From assembly GCA_005879315.1 (NCBI GenBank), contig VBLC01000055.1, forward strand, positions 1 through 64,000: 64,000 nt of DNA. The letters are read 5' to 3'. How positions within the stretch are numbered: the stretch's first letter is position 1; every line of letters starts with the position of its first letter. The position numbers and the translations under genes are program-made. This DNA comes from Deltaproteobacteria bacterium (GTDB lineage Bacteria > Myxococcota > Myxococcia > Myxococcales > 40CM-4-68-19). Below are positions 41,157 to 49,626 of the stretch, piece after piece. Under the pieces are notes generated by a model. The model ran no database searches and was not told the DNA's origin. It saw only the letters and a program-made list of their open reading frames with translations.

Positions 41157-42224
41157 GTGACTGCCCATCGAGCCGCTGCTCCCCTGGTCGATCCCGCTCC
41201 CGTCATCGCCCGCGTCCTCCACGACCGCCTCCCCGACCGGATCCGCGCCGCCGGCACGCTCTACGTCTGGTCGACCAGCGCGGCTCGCGCGCTGCGCCTG
41301 TCGCGCCGCGCCTACGAATACTTCGACGGCTGCGCTTGCATTCCCTTGGGCGAGGGCGAAGTGCCCGCCTGCACCGCCGAGCTGCTCTCCGAATTGTCCT
41401 CCGACACCCGCGCGCTCTTCGTTGCCGGCAAGCGCGAGCCGCGGCTCGCCGACTTCGGGCAGATGACCACGCTGCACGCGCTCGATGTCCTGGCGCAGTC
41501 GGGCTGGCTGCTCGATCAGATCGAGGAGGGCCGCTTCACCAGCTGGTTCCACCCGATCGTGCACGCCGACGACACGCGGCGCATCTTCGCGCACGAGGCG
41601 CTCTTGCGCGGGGTGGAGCGCGACGGCAGCGTGGTCGCGCCGCAACCGATCCTGGCGCTGGCGCGCGAGGCCGGCCTGCTCTTCGAGGTGGACTCCGCCG
41701 CCTGCCGCTCCGCCATCCGCGAGGCCGCGCGCCAGGCGCCGGACATGTGCGTCTTCATCAACTTCTCGCCGGCCGCCATCGAGGATCCCGACGCCAGCCT
41801 TTCGGCCACCCTCAGCGCCATCGAGGAGGCGAAGCTGCCCCGCGACCGGGTGGTCTTCGAGGTGGTCGAGGCCGACCGCTTCGGCGATTCTCCCCTTCTC
41901 GACCGCGTGCTGGCCGGTTACCGGAACGCGGGCTTTCGCGTCGCCCTCGACGATCTCGGCGCGGGCTGGTCCACGCTCAATCTCGTCCACCGCCTGCGGC
42001 CTGACTTCATCAAGATCGACGGCGAGCTGATCCGCGGCGTGCACCGCGATCCGGTCAAGGGGCTGATTGCCAACAAGCTGCTCGAGATCGGCAGAGGCAT
42101 GGGGATCGGAACCATCGTCGAAGGGATCGAGGTAGAGGAGGAGCTGCGCTGGGTGCGCGAGCACGGCGCCAACTTCGTGCAGGGGTTCCTCCTCGGCAAG
42201 CCGGCGCCAGTAGCGAGGTCCTGA
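41157..42224 (+). CDS. EAL-domain c-di-GMP phosphodiesterase
   Basis: A 355-aa cytoplasmic protein. Residues about 1-115 are an unassigned N-terminal domain. The EAL domain follows with Glu147 in E-A-L-L-R, then I-N-F-S-P, F-E-V-V-E, D-D-L-G-A-G (usually D-D-F-G), the Lys in K-I-D, V-E-G-I-E, and Q-G-F-L-L-G. All metal and catalytic positions are kept, so it should degrade c-di-GMP. The start is GTG 41157. The stop and the next ATG share one base (TGATG), which couples it to the GGDEF-EAL gene. Confidence 0.85.
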   Translation: MTAHRAAAPLVDPAPVIARVLHDRLPDRIRAAGTLYVWSTSAARALRLSRRAYEYFDGCACIPLGEGEVPACTAELLSELSSDTRALFVAGKREPRLADFGQMTTLHALDVLAQSGWLLDQIEEGRFTSWFHPIVHADDTRRIFAHEALLRGVERDGSVVAPQPILALAREAGLLFEVDSAACRSAIREAARQAPDMCVFINFSPAAIEDPDASLSATLSAIEEAKLPRDRVVFEVVEADRFGDSPLLDRVLAGYRNAGFRVALDDLGAGWSTLNLVHRLRPDFIKIDGELIRGVHRDPVKGLIANKLLEIGRGMGIGTIVEGIEVEEELRWVREHGANFVQGFLLGKPAPVARS

Positions 42225-44428
42225 TGCATCCGCGGCTGCAGAAGCAGACGCAATCGTTGAGCGGGGAGGCCCTTCTTCTGGCGGTGGACAAAGCGTATCG
42301 CGAGGCGGACGAGTCGATCCGCTCGCTGACCGCGATGCTCCAGCGCACGCAGGACGACCAGAGCGAGTCGGAGGCGCGAAAGGCCTTGCGCCAGAAGCGC
42401 GCGGCGAAAGCGGCGCGAAGGCTGGAGCGCGCGATGACCCGCTGCGGGATGCCCATCTTCGAGCTCAATGCGGAGCTGGTGGTGCAGATCGCGAATCCCG
42501 CCGCAGAGCGCCTCTGCGCCGCCGACCCGGTGGGCAAGCCGCTCCTCGCGATGCTCGAGCCGCTCCAGGCGGAAATGGTGGCGGTGCGCTGGCACAAGCG
42601 GTTCCTCGAGCTCGAGCCGGTGGCGGAGACGCTGGCCTGCTCCGCGGCGGATCACCGCGGCCTCACCTGCGACTTCGTCCTGGTGCCGAAGACGCGCAAG
42701 GGCAAGCTGGAGGGCGTCACCGCCCTGGTGCGCGACGAGACCCAGCGCGCCGAAGCGCAGGAGGCGCGGCGCGAGCGCGAGGAGCGGATGGCGCTCGCGC
42801 TCGGCTTCGGGACGGACATCGTCTGGGACTGGGACCTGCGGCTCGGCAAGCTCCACCTCTCTCCCCGCTGGCGCGATCTGGTGGGCGAGCCCGACGCCGC
42901 CGCGCGCATCCCCTCCGACTGGATCGAGCGGGTCCATCCCGACGACCAGGCGCCGTTCCGCGCCGCCATCTCCGCTCACATCGAGGGCCAGAGCCCGGCC
43001 ATCGAGCACGAGCACCGCGTCCGCCACCAGAGCGGCGACTATCGCTGGGTCTGGGTGCGCGGCGCGGCGATCCGCGACAAGAGCGGCATGGCAATCCGCG
43101 CGACGGGGCTGATGACCGACGTCACCCGGCACCGGGCGCTGGTCGAGCGGATGGCGCACGACGCCCGCCACGACAGCCTCACCGGCCTGTGCAACCGCAT
43201 GCTCTTCCTCGACCTGCTTCGCCATTCGCTGCACCGCACCCGGCGGCACGCCGATCACAGGTTCGCCGTGCTCTTCATCGACATCGACCGCTTCAAGACG
43301 GTCAACGACACGCTCGGCCACCAGGTGGGCGACGAGCTGCTCGTCCAGATCGCCCGGCGCCTCGAGACCTGCCTCCGCCAGGGCGACACGCTGGCGCGCC
43401 ACGCCGGCGACGAGTTCACCATGCGACTCGACGACGTCCGTGACCAGGGCGATGCGGTGCGCGTGGCGGACCGGGTGCACGAGGTGATGCGCGAGCCCTT
43501 CCAGATCGGCATGCACACCGTGCGCTCGAGCGCGAGCATCGGCATCGCCGTCGGCTCGGCGGCCTACTCGCAGGCCGAAGAGGTCCTCCGCGACGCCGAC
43601 TCGGCGATGTATCGCGCCAAGGGAATGGGGACGGGCCGGACCGCGATCTTCGACCGCCAGCCGTCGGAAGCGACGCCCTCGCTGGAGAGCGACCTGCGGC
43701 GCGCGCTGCAACACGAGGAGCTGCGCGTCTATTACATGCCGATCGTCGAGGTCCCGAGCGGCAAGCTGGAGGGCCTGGAGGCGCTGGCGCGCTGGCAGCA
43801 TCCGCGGCTGGGCCTCGTCTCGCCGGTGAACTTCCTCGCGCTCGCCGAGCGGACCGGCCTGATCGTCGCCATCGATCGCTGGGTGCTCGATGCCGCCAGC
43901 CGCCAGCTGCGCGAGTGGCGGCGGGACATGAACCAGGCACGCTACACCTCGCTCTCGGTCAACTTCTCCCAGAAGATGCTCGAGCAGCAGGACCTGACCG
44001 CGCAGGTGGAGGGCGTGCTGCACGAAACCCGCCTCGACCCGGGCGACGTCAATCTCGACGTCAGCGAGAGCACGATGGAGACCCCCAGCCGCTGCCTCGG
44101 CGAGCTGCACCGCCGCGGTCTGCGCTTCAACATGGACGACTTCGGCACCGGGCATTGCTGGCTGCGCCATCTGCACGCGGCCGATGTGGACTCGGTCAAG
44201 GTCGACCGCTCCTACGTGGCCGGAGAGCGCGAGGTCTTGCGGCGCATCGTCTCCATCGCCCGCGAGCTGGGCAAGAAGGTGATCGCCGAAGGAGTGGAGA
44301 CCGAGGAGCAATTGCGCTGCGTCCGCGAGGTGGGCTGCGACGCCGCGCAGGGGTTCCTCTTCTCCGCGCCGCTCGACGCCACGCACGCCGGCGCGCTCCT
44401 GCAGCATGGCCTCCGCGTGCGCGCATAG
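42224..44428 (+). CDS. PAS-PAS-GGDEF-EAL dual-domain c-di-GMP enzyme
   Basis: A 734-aa protein. The N-terminal 65 residues are helical and charged. They are followed by a PAS-like domain (about 68-180) and a PAS_3-type domain (about 190-305, with I-V-W-D-W-D-L and Y-R-W-V-W-V-R-G). The GGDEF domain carries A-G-D-E-F at 394-398 with F-I-D-I-D-R-F-K. The EAL domain has Glu519 in E-A-L-A-R-W, N-F-S-Q, D-D-F-G-T-G and A-E-G-V-E-T. First-position Ala in AGDEF is known in active cyclases. No membrane segment is seen, so input is probably a small molecule or redox signal through the PAS domains. Confidence 0.88.
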   Translation: MHPRLQKQTQSLSGEALLLAVDKAYREADESIRSLTAMLQRTQDDQSESEARKALRQKRAAKAARRLERAMTRCGMPIFELNAELVVQIANPAAERLCAADPVGKPLLAMLEPLQAEMVAVRWHKRFLELEPVAETLACSAADHRGLTCDFVLVPKTRKGKLEGVTALVRDETQRAEAQEARREREERMALALGFGTDIVWDWDLRLGKLHLSPRWRDLVGEPDAAARIPSDWIERVHPDDQAPFRAAISAHIEGQSPAIEHEHRVRHQSGDYRWVWVRGAAIRDKSGMAIRATGLMTDVTRHRALVERMAHDARHDSLTGLCNRMLFLDLLRHSLHRTRRHADHRFAVLFIDIDRFKTVNDTLGHQVGDELLVQIARRLETCLRQGDTLARHAGDEFTMRLDDVRDQGDAVRVADRVHEVMREPFQIGMHTVRSSASIGIAVGSAAYSQAEEVLRDADSAMYRAKGMGTGRTAIFDRQPSEATPSLESDLRRALQHEELRVYYMPIVEVPSGKLEGLEALARWQHPRLGLVSPVNFLALAERTGLIVAIDRWVLDAASRQLREWRRDMNQARYTSLSVNFSQKMLEQQDLTAQVEGVLHETRLDPGDVNLDVSESTMETPSRCLGELHRRGLRFNMDDFGTGHCWLRHLHAADVDSVKVDRSYVAGEREVLRRIVSIARELGKKVIAEGVETEEQLRCVREVGCDAAQGFLFSAPLDATHAGALLQHGLRVRA

Positions 44429-44480
44429 CCGCCTGACCGACCCTCGTGTTAGAGAGGGGGAAGGTTTGGGGGACTGCGCC

Positions 44481-46040
44481 GTGATCCGGATCACGCACCT
44501 CTCGGGCAGTCTGCAGGGCAAGACGTCCACCTCCGGCAAGCCGGTGGTGCGCGTCGGCCGGGCCGCCGACTGCGACGTCCGCTTCGACGGCGCCCGCGAT
44601 CCCAAGGTCTCCAACCACCACGCCCAGTTCGTCTACGAGGACGGCCAGTGGTTCATCGTCGACACCGCCTCGACCAACGGCACCATCATCGACGGCGAGC
44701 GGATCCTCAAGCAGCGGCTCCGCCAGGGCGAAGAGGTCCAGATCGGCGCCGGCGGGCCTCTGGTGCGCGTCGACTTCGACGCCGCCACTGGCAAGGGCGG
44801 AGCGATGAAGACCGAGGCGGTCTCGCTCAAGGACCTGGCGCAGTACATCCCCAAGGGCAAGCCGAAGCCGCCGCCGCGGATCGACGCCACTGCCGAGATC
44901 GCCGTCCTCTCCAGCGAGCTGAAGGCGAGCGCCGACACCCAGACCGCCAAGCTGGCCGAGCTGGCCGCGCGCAGGGTGGCGCAGGAGCGCGCCAAAGCGG
45001 GCGGCCTGTCTTCGGGCATGACGATGATGATCATGGCCAGCACCATGAAGGAGGTGCAGCAGGGCACCAAGACCCGCACCCGCAAGAAATGGGTCAAGGT
45101 GGTGCTGGCGGTGGCGGCCCTCTCCGCCGTCGTGGTCGCCATCCTGTCGGTGGTGATCATCCGCCAGCGGCGCGAGATCGAGAGGCTGGTCAAGCAGAAG
45201 GAGCGCATCGACAAGGAGATCGCCGCGGTCCAGAAGGAGATGGACGAGGAGACCGACTCCGATCGACTCGCCGCCCTCGAACAGAAGTACGACGCGCTCA
45301 GCGGCAACGCCCAGCAGACGCTCGAGGTGCTGGGCAAGTCGGACAAGAAGAAGGCGGCGGAGGTGGCCGAGCAGGGCGACGATCTCGACCGCGCCATCCG
45401 CGAGATCCTCCGCAAGTTCGACGCGGCCACCTATGCCGTGCCGCCCATCTTCAAGGAGCGGCTGCAGGTCCACATCGACGTCCTGGCGAAGTCCTCGAAC
45501 CTCAAGTTCATCTTCAAGCGAAAGCAGAAATACTGGCCGATGATCTCGCGCGAGTTCGCCGCGCTCGGCCTGCCCGAGGCGATGGCGTACATCGCCTGGG
45601 CCGAGACCCAGTTCGATCCCAGGGCGAAGAGCGCGGCAGGCGCGGCGGGCATGTGGCAGATGACGCCCTCGACCGGGCAGAACTACGGGCTCAAGATCGA
45701 ACCGAGGGGAATCGACGAGCGCTACGATCCGGAGAAGGAGACGCGGGCTGCCGCCAAGCACCTCGCCAACCTGCTCGCCGAATACGGCGCAGATTCCTTC
45801 ATGCTCGCCATGGCCAGCTACAACCGCGGCGAGTCGGGAGTGCGGCGGGTCTTGCATCAGATCGCCCAGGAGCCGGGCGGGTTCCGCAAGGAGAAGCGCG
45901 ACTTCTGGCACCTCTATCGCCTGAAGAAGCTGCCCGAGGAGACCCGCGAATACGTGCCCAAGGTGCTGGCCGCCGCCATCGTCTGCAACGACGCGAAGAA
46001 GTATGGACTGGAAATGCAAGGGGCTGAAGAGAACGACTAA
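44481..46040 (+). CDS. FHA domain - transmembrane - coiled coil - lytic transglycosylase fusion
   Basis: 519 aa from GTG 44481; the frame extends to 44406 but overlaps the upstream gene. The FHA domain (about 15-90) has V-G-R, K-V-S-N-H-H-A and S-T-N-G, the phosphothreonine-binding residues. A Met-rich linker follows, then one membrane helix (about 205-227) and a charged coiled coil (about 228-300). The SLT domain has catalytic Glu375 in A-E-T-Q-F-D-P, G-A-A-G-M-W-Q-M-T-P and A-S-Y-N-R-G-E. FHA should be cytoplasmic and the murein-cutting domain periplasmic. The layout suggests Ser/Thr-kinase control of peptidoglycan cleavage. It follows the c-di-GMP genes on the same strand. Confidence 0.87.
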   Translation: MIRITHLSGSLQGKTSTSGKPVVRVGRAADCDVRFDGARDPKVSNHHAQFVYEDGQWFIVDTASTNGTIIDGERILKQRLRQGEEVQIGAGGPLVRVDFDAATGKGGAMKTEAVSLKDLAQYIPKGKPKPPPRIDATAEIAVLSSELKASADTQTAKLAELAARRVAQERAKAGGLSSGMTMMIMASTMKEVQQGTKTRTRKKWVKVVLAVAALSAVVVAILSVVIIRQRREIERLVKQKERIDKEIAAVQKEMDEETDSDRLAALEQKYDALSGNAQQTLEVLGKSDKKKAAEVAEQGDDLDRAIREILRKFDAATYAVPPIFKERLQVHIDVLAKSSNLKFIFKRKQKYWPMISREFAALGLPEAMAYIAWAETQFDPRAKSAAGAAGMWQMTPSTGQNYGLKIEPRGIDERYDPEKETRAAAKHLANLLAEYGADSFMLAMASYNRGESGVRRVLHQIAQEPGGFRKEKRDFWHLYRLKKLPEETREYVPKVLAAAIVCNDAKKYGLEMQGAEEND

Positions 46041-46059
46041 CCCTCGAGAGGGAGAACAC

Positions 46060-46590
46060 ATGATCTGTCGCGCAATCGCCTTGTCGCTTGCAGCGCTCGT
46101 CGCGCTCCCCGCCGCCGCGCAGGAGGCGCAGCCGCCCCCCTCGGCGAAAGAGAAGACGCCGATGCCCAAAGAAGCTCAGGGGGCACCGCCCGCCACCACG
46201 ACGACGCCGGGCACGACGGCCGAACCGACCACCGCGGCACCGCCGACCGATCGCCCGGATTGGAAGGCACACGTCGATGCGGTGACGACCTTCCTCAAGG
46301 CCTGGGGCCACGGCAAGCTGGAGGACGCCAAGGCCGTTGCGGCCGACAAGGTGGATCTCAAGATGGGCGGCAAGACCTACACAATCGACGTCGCCTCCGG
46401 CAAGGCGGACGCCAAGATCCTGCTCCCCTTCCGCGGCCTCAGCGCCATCCGCGAGGACGGCAAGATGAAGGGCGTCGCCGTCAACGAGATCAAGGTCAGC
46501 GCCGGCGGCGAGGAGAAGACGGGCAAGGCCAAAGTGATGACCGACGAGACGGGCGGGACGGTCAAGGTGACCTCCGTCGAAGTCGAGTAG
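46060..46590 (+). CDS. Secreted small protein of unknown function with a Pro/Thr linker
   Basis: A 176-aa protein starting at ATG 46060, with GAGAGGGAG (46046-46054) as ribosome site. The signal peptide is about 20 residues ending A-L-P-A-A-A-Q. A low-complexity Pro/Thr/Ala stretch follows (about residues 25-65), then a roughly 110-residue domain rich in Lys and Gly with alternating beta-like strands. It may be surface or periplasmic with the linker spanning the wall. It starts 19 nt after the FHA-transglycosylase gene and may share its transcript. I do not recognise the C-terminal domain. Confidence 0.6.
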   Translation: MICRAIALSLAALVALPAAAQEAQPPPSAKEKTPMPKEAQGAPPATTTTPGTTAEPTTAAPPTDRPDWKAHVDAVTTFLKAWGHGKLEDAKAVAADKVDLKMGGKTYTIDVASGKADAKILLPFRGLSAIREDGKMKGVAVNEIKVSAGGEEKTGKAKVMTDETGGTVKVTSVEVE

Positions 46591-46619
46591 CCTGGTCGAT
46601 CCTCAGCGCTCGGCAATTT

Positions 46620-48398
46620 CTAGATGACGCCGTTGCCGCCGCAGGCCGCGGCCTCGAGCACCGCGGCCCGCGCGCGCGTCAGGAGAACGCTCACGTCCTC
46701 GGCCCGGTCGAACTCCGCGATGCCTCCCGAGAGCGTCACGCGCGGCACGTTGCGGATCCACACCTCCGCGGTCTCCTCGACGATGCGAGTGGCGAAGCGG
46801 AAGGCGGCCTGCGCCGGGGCGCCGGGCAGGATGACGGCGACGGAGTCATGATCGAGGCGCGCGGCGTGATCGTAGCCGCGGGTGATGTCGGCGATGAGCC
46901 AGGCCACGTCGCGCAAGACCACGTCGGCCACGCCGGCCCGCAGCCGCTCGCGCTCGTCGATGCGGAAGATGGCGAGCGAGAGCGTCGAGCCGGTGCGGTG
47001 CACCCGCGAGATCTCCTTGGCCAGCATCTCGTCGAAGCTGTGCCGGTTGCCCAGGAGCGTCAGCGCATCGACGCGCACCAGCTTGGCGATCGACTTGCGC
47101 TCCTGCGACTCCGCCGTGAGGTCGGCGACCTCGTCGACGCGGCAGACTTCCTGCTGCACGGAGAGGAGCCGCGTCTCCCAGCGCAGGATCCGATCGCCGC
47201 CGACGTTGATCGCCACTTCCAGCCGGAGCGGCTCGCCGGCCGGCTCGAGAAGCTTCGCCGCCGTCCGTCCATCGAGCGCGGAATGGAGCCGCAGCCGCTC
47301 GATCACGCGGGCGCGCATCAACCCCGAGAGCTTGCGATTGCGCAGCCCCAGGTGGCGGATCATCGCCTGGTTGGAGAGAGCGATGCGGTCGGCGCCGTCG
47401 GTGAGGAGAAATCCCGTCTCCAGCCCCGCGAACAGCTCGCCCAGCGCATGGCCGACGTCGAGCGCGGTGGGCCGGAGTCTCGGCTCGCGGCTCTTCGCCG
47501 GCCGCGCGATGGAGCGAACGGCGGCATCGGCGAAATCGTCGAGCCGCGATCCGATGTGCTGCGCCCAGACGGTGAGCGGATGGAGCACGTCGGGCACGAG
47601 ACCCTCGGCGTGCTTCTGCGCCACCCAGAGGACGCCGGCGCCGCGCCCGTTGCGGTCCACCACCGGCGCGCCGGCGAAGCTGCCCACCGTGCCGGAGATG
47701 ACCAGCGGCGATCGGGCGAGCACCTTGTCGTCGGCGCAGCGGCGCACGTCGACCGGCGCGCTTTCCGCCAGATGGCGGAAGGGCGCCCACTCCTCCTCGG
47801 TCCCCACCATCGGCACGAGGTCCTTGTCCCAGCCGAAGTGGCCATGCAGCGTGCCCTCGCTGCCGTCGTCGAGCCAGAGCATGGCCATCGAGGCGCGCAG
47901 CGATCGCGCGGCCTGCGCCAGCATCTCGTCGAGGACGCGCGGCTGTTTCGCCGGCTCGGGCTGCTTCTCCGGCTGCGCCTTCTTCGCCGGCGCCGGCGGA
48001 AAAGGCTGCTCCTCGGCGGGCGCCTTTCGCCTGGCCGGCTCGAGCGCCCGCGCCACCGCCTTTTCCACGGTGAGGAGCGGCTGCGAGGCGGCGAGGACCT
48101 CGGCGATGCCCAGCTGCTTGCGCAGACGGAGCGCCTCGTTGCGCAGCTCCCACGAGCCGGAGATCACCAGCGCGGGACAGGTCTGCCGCGCGCGGCGGAG
48201 GCGATGGAGAAGCGCGAAGCCGTCGGCATCGGAGCGAACTTCGATCAAGAGCAGCGCGGCCGGCCCCAGGCGGCGGGCGTGAAAGAGCGCCTCGTCCTGC
48301 GTGCGCGCCGGCGTGGCCGCGAGCTTGTGCTGCTCGACCAGCGCGGCGTATTGAGCCGCGCGCGCGGGGTCGAGAACATGGATGAGCGCGTAGGCCAC
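46620..48398 (-). CDS. Degenerate REC-GAF-PAS-GGDEF regulatory protein
   Basis: A 592-aa protein. The N-terminal 120 residues look like a receiver domain whose phospho-acceptor Asp is replaced by Glu (L-L-L-I-E-V-R-S-D-A-D-G-F). A Pro/Lys/Glu-rich linker (about 122-150) follows, then a GAF-like region (about 150-290) and a PAS-like domain (about 310-420). The GGDEF-type domain has D-A-L-T-L-L-G-N-R-H-S-F at its start, but its active loop reads L-D-H-D-S instead of G-G-D-E-F. It therefore cannot make c-di-GMP and may act as a sensor or protein-binding module. Divergent from the CoA-transferase gene across 25 bp. Confidence 0.75.
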   Translation of the reverse strand: MAYALIHVLDPARAAQYAALVEQHKLAATPARTQDEALFHARRLGPAALLLIEVRSDADGFALLHRLRRARQTCPALVISGSWELRNEALRLRKQLGIAEVLAASQPLLTVEKAVARALEPARRKAPAEEQPFPPAPAKKAQPEKQPEPAKQPRVLDEMLAQAARSLRASMAMLWLDDGSEGTLHGHFGWDKDLVPMVGTEEEWAPFRHLAESAPVDVRRCADDKVLARSPLVISGTVGSFAGAPVVDRNGRGAGVLWVAQKHAEGLVPDVLHPLTVWAQHIGSRLDDFADAAVRSIARPAKSREPRLRPTALDVGHALGELFAGLETGFLLTDGADRIALSNQAMIRHLGLRNRKLSGLMRARVIERLRLHSALDGRTAAKLLEPAGEPLRLEVAINVGGDRILRWETRLLSVQQEVCRVDEVADLTAESQERKSIAKLVRVDALTLLGNRHSFDEMLAKEISRVHRTGSTLSLAIFRIDERERLRAGVADVVLRDVAWLIADITRGYDHAARLDHDSVAVILPGAPAQAAFRFATRIVEETAEVWIRNVPRVTLSGGIAEFDRAEDVSVLLTRARAAVLEAAACGGNGVI

Positions 48399-48405
48399 GC
48401 TTGAT

Positions 48406-48415
48406 CAGTATACTG
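48406..48415. promoter_or_regulatory. Palindromic CAGTATACTG in a 25-bp divergent gap
   Basis: This perfect 10-bp palindrome contains TATACT on both strands, a good -10 hexamer. Used as -10 elements, the predicted starts of transcription are about 48421 (+) and 48400 (-), only 2-3 nt before the two ATG codons. Either messages are leaderless or the motif is an operator. No convincing -35 element is at the right distance on either strand. Confidence 0.3.
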
Positions 48416-48423
48416 CGCCTCCC

Positions 48424-49626
48424 ATGGCAGACCCGGCACTGAGGGGAATCCGCGTCCTCGAGATCGGAAACTTCATGGCGGCGCCCTTCTGCACGCTGCA
48501 GCTCGCCGACCTGGGCGCGGACGTGATCAAGATCGAGAACCCCGACGGCGGCGACCAGACGCGCAATGCCGGGCCTTTCCTCGAGGGAGAGTCCTCCGCC
48601 TTCATCCGCCTCAACCGGAACAAACGCTCGCTCGCGCTCGATCTCAAGGCGCAGCAGGGCAAGCAGATCTTCCGCGAGCTCGCCCGCCGCTCCGACGTCG
48701 TGGCGGAGAACTTGCGCCCGGGAACGATGGGCGACCTGCAGCTCGACTATCCGCGGCTGGCGGAGATCAACCCGCGGCTCATCTACCTGGCAGCGAGCGG
48801 CTGGGGGCAGGACGGCCCGTATTCCCAGCTGGCGGGCCTCGACATCATGGCCCAGGGCATGAGCGGCCTGATGTCGATCACCGGGACCGAAGACGGCCGC
48901 GAGCCGGTCAAGATCGGCGTGCCGCTGACCGATCTCACCTGCGCGCTCTACGCGACCGTGGCCATTCTCGCCGCGCTGCGCGCGCGCGACCGCGACGGCG
49001 CCGGACAGTTCATCGACGTCTGTCTCTTCGAGGCGGGCGTGTCGCTCGCGGTCTGGGAAGCGGGCCGCTATTTCGCCACCGGGGAAGTGCCGCGGCCGCT
49101 CGGGTCGGCGCACCAGACCAGCGCGCCCTACCAGGCGATCAAGGCGAAGGACGGCTTCTTCACGGTCGGCGCCACCACCGCGCGCAACTGGACCGCCTTC
49201 TGCCAGGCGCTCGGGCTGGCCGATCTGGAGAACGATCCGCGCTTTCGCACCAACCATCTGCGCCATCAGAACCGGCGCGAGCTGATTCCGCTCATCGAGG
49301 CCGTTACCGTCCAGCGGCCGGCGGCGCACTGGGTCGAGAAGCTGCAGGCCGGAGGCGTGCCCTGCGGCAAGCTGCAGACCTACGATCAGGTCTTCAACGA
49401 CCCGCAGCTGAAGGCGCGCGGCTTCTTCAGCGACGCGCCTCACAAGAAGCTCGGGCCGGTGCGGCAGGTCGGCTCGCCCATGCGCATGTCGCGGACGCCC
49501 GCGCGCATCGAGAAGGCGGGGCCGCTGCTCGGCGAGCACTCGGTGGAAGTGCTGCGCGAGCTCGGCCACTCCGCCGACGAGATCCGCCGCCTGACCGAGG
49601 CGAAAGTCATCGGAGTGCCCGCATGA
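48424..49626 (+). CDS. CaiB/BaiF (family III) CoA-transferase
   Basis: A 400-aa cytoplasmic enzyme that moves CoA between carboxylic acids. It begins G-I-R-V-L-E-I-G-N-F with A-D-L-G-A-D-V-I-K-I-E, the CoA-binding start of the family. The catalytic Asp is in G-V-P-L-T-D-L, matching Asp169 of formyl-CoA:oxalate CoA-transferase. N-R-N-K-R-S-L-A-L-D-L is also typical. First gene of a five-gene operon; the stop overlaps the crotonase start (ATGA). The donor/acceptor pair cannot be read from sequence. Confidence 0.9.
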   Translation: MADPALRGIRVLEIGNFMAAPFCTLQLADLGADVIKIENPDGGDQTRNAGPFLEGESSAFIRLNRNKRSLALDLKAQQGKQIFRELARRSDVVAENLRPGTMGDLQLDYPRLAEINPRLIYLAASGWGQDGPYSQLAGLDIMAQGMSGLMSITGTEDGREPVKIGVPLTDLTCALYATVAILAALRARDRDGAGQFIDVCLFEAGVSLAVWEAGRYFATGEVPRPLGSAHQTSAPYQAIKAKDGFFTVGATTARNWTAFCQALGLADLENDPRFRTNHLRHQNRRELIPLIEAVTVQRPAAHWVEKLQAGGVPCGKLQTYDQVFNDPQLKARGFFSDAPHKKLGPVRQVGSPMRMSRTPARIEKAGPLLGEHSVEVLRELGHSADEIRRLTEAKVIGVPA

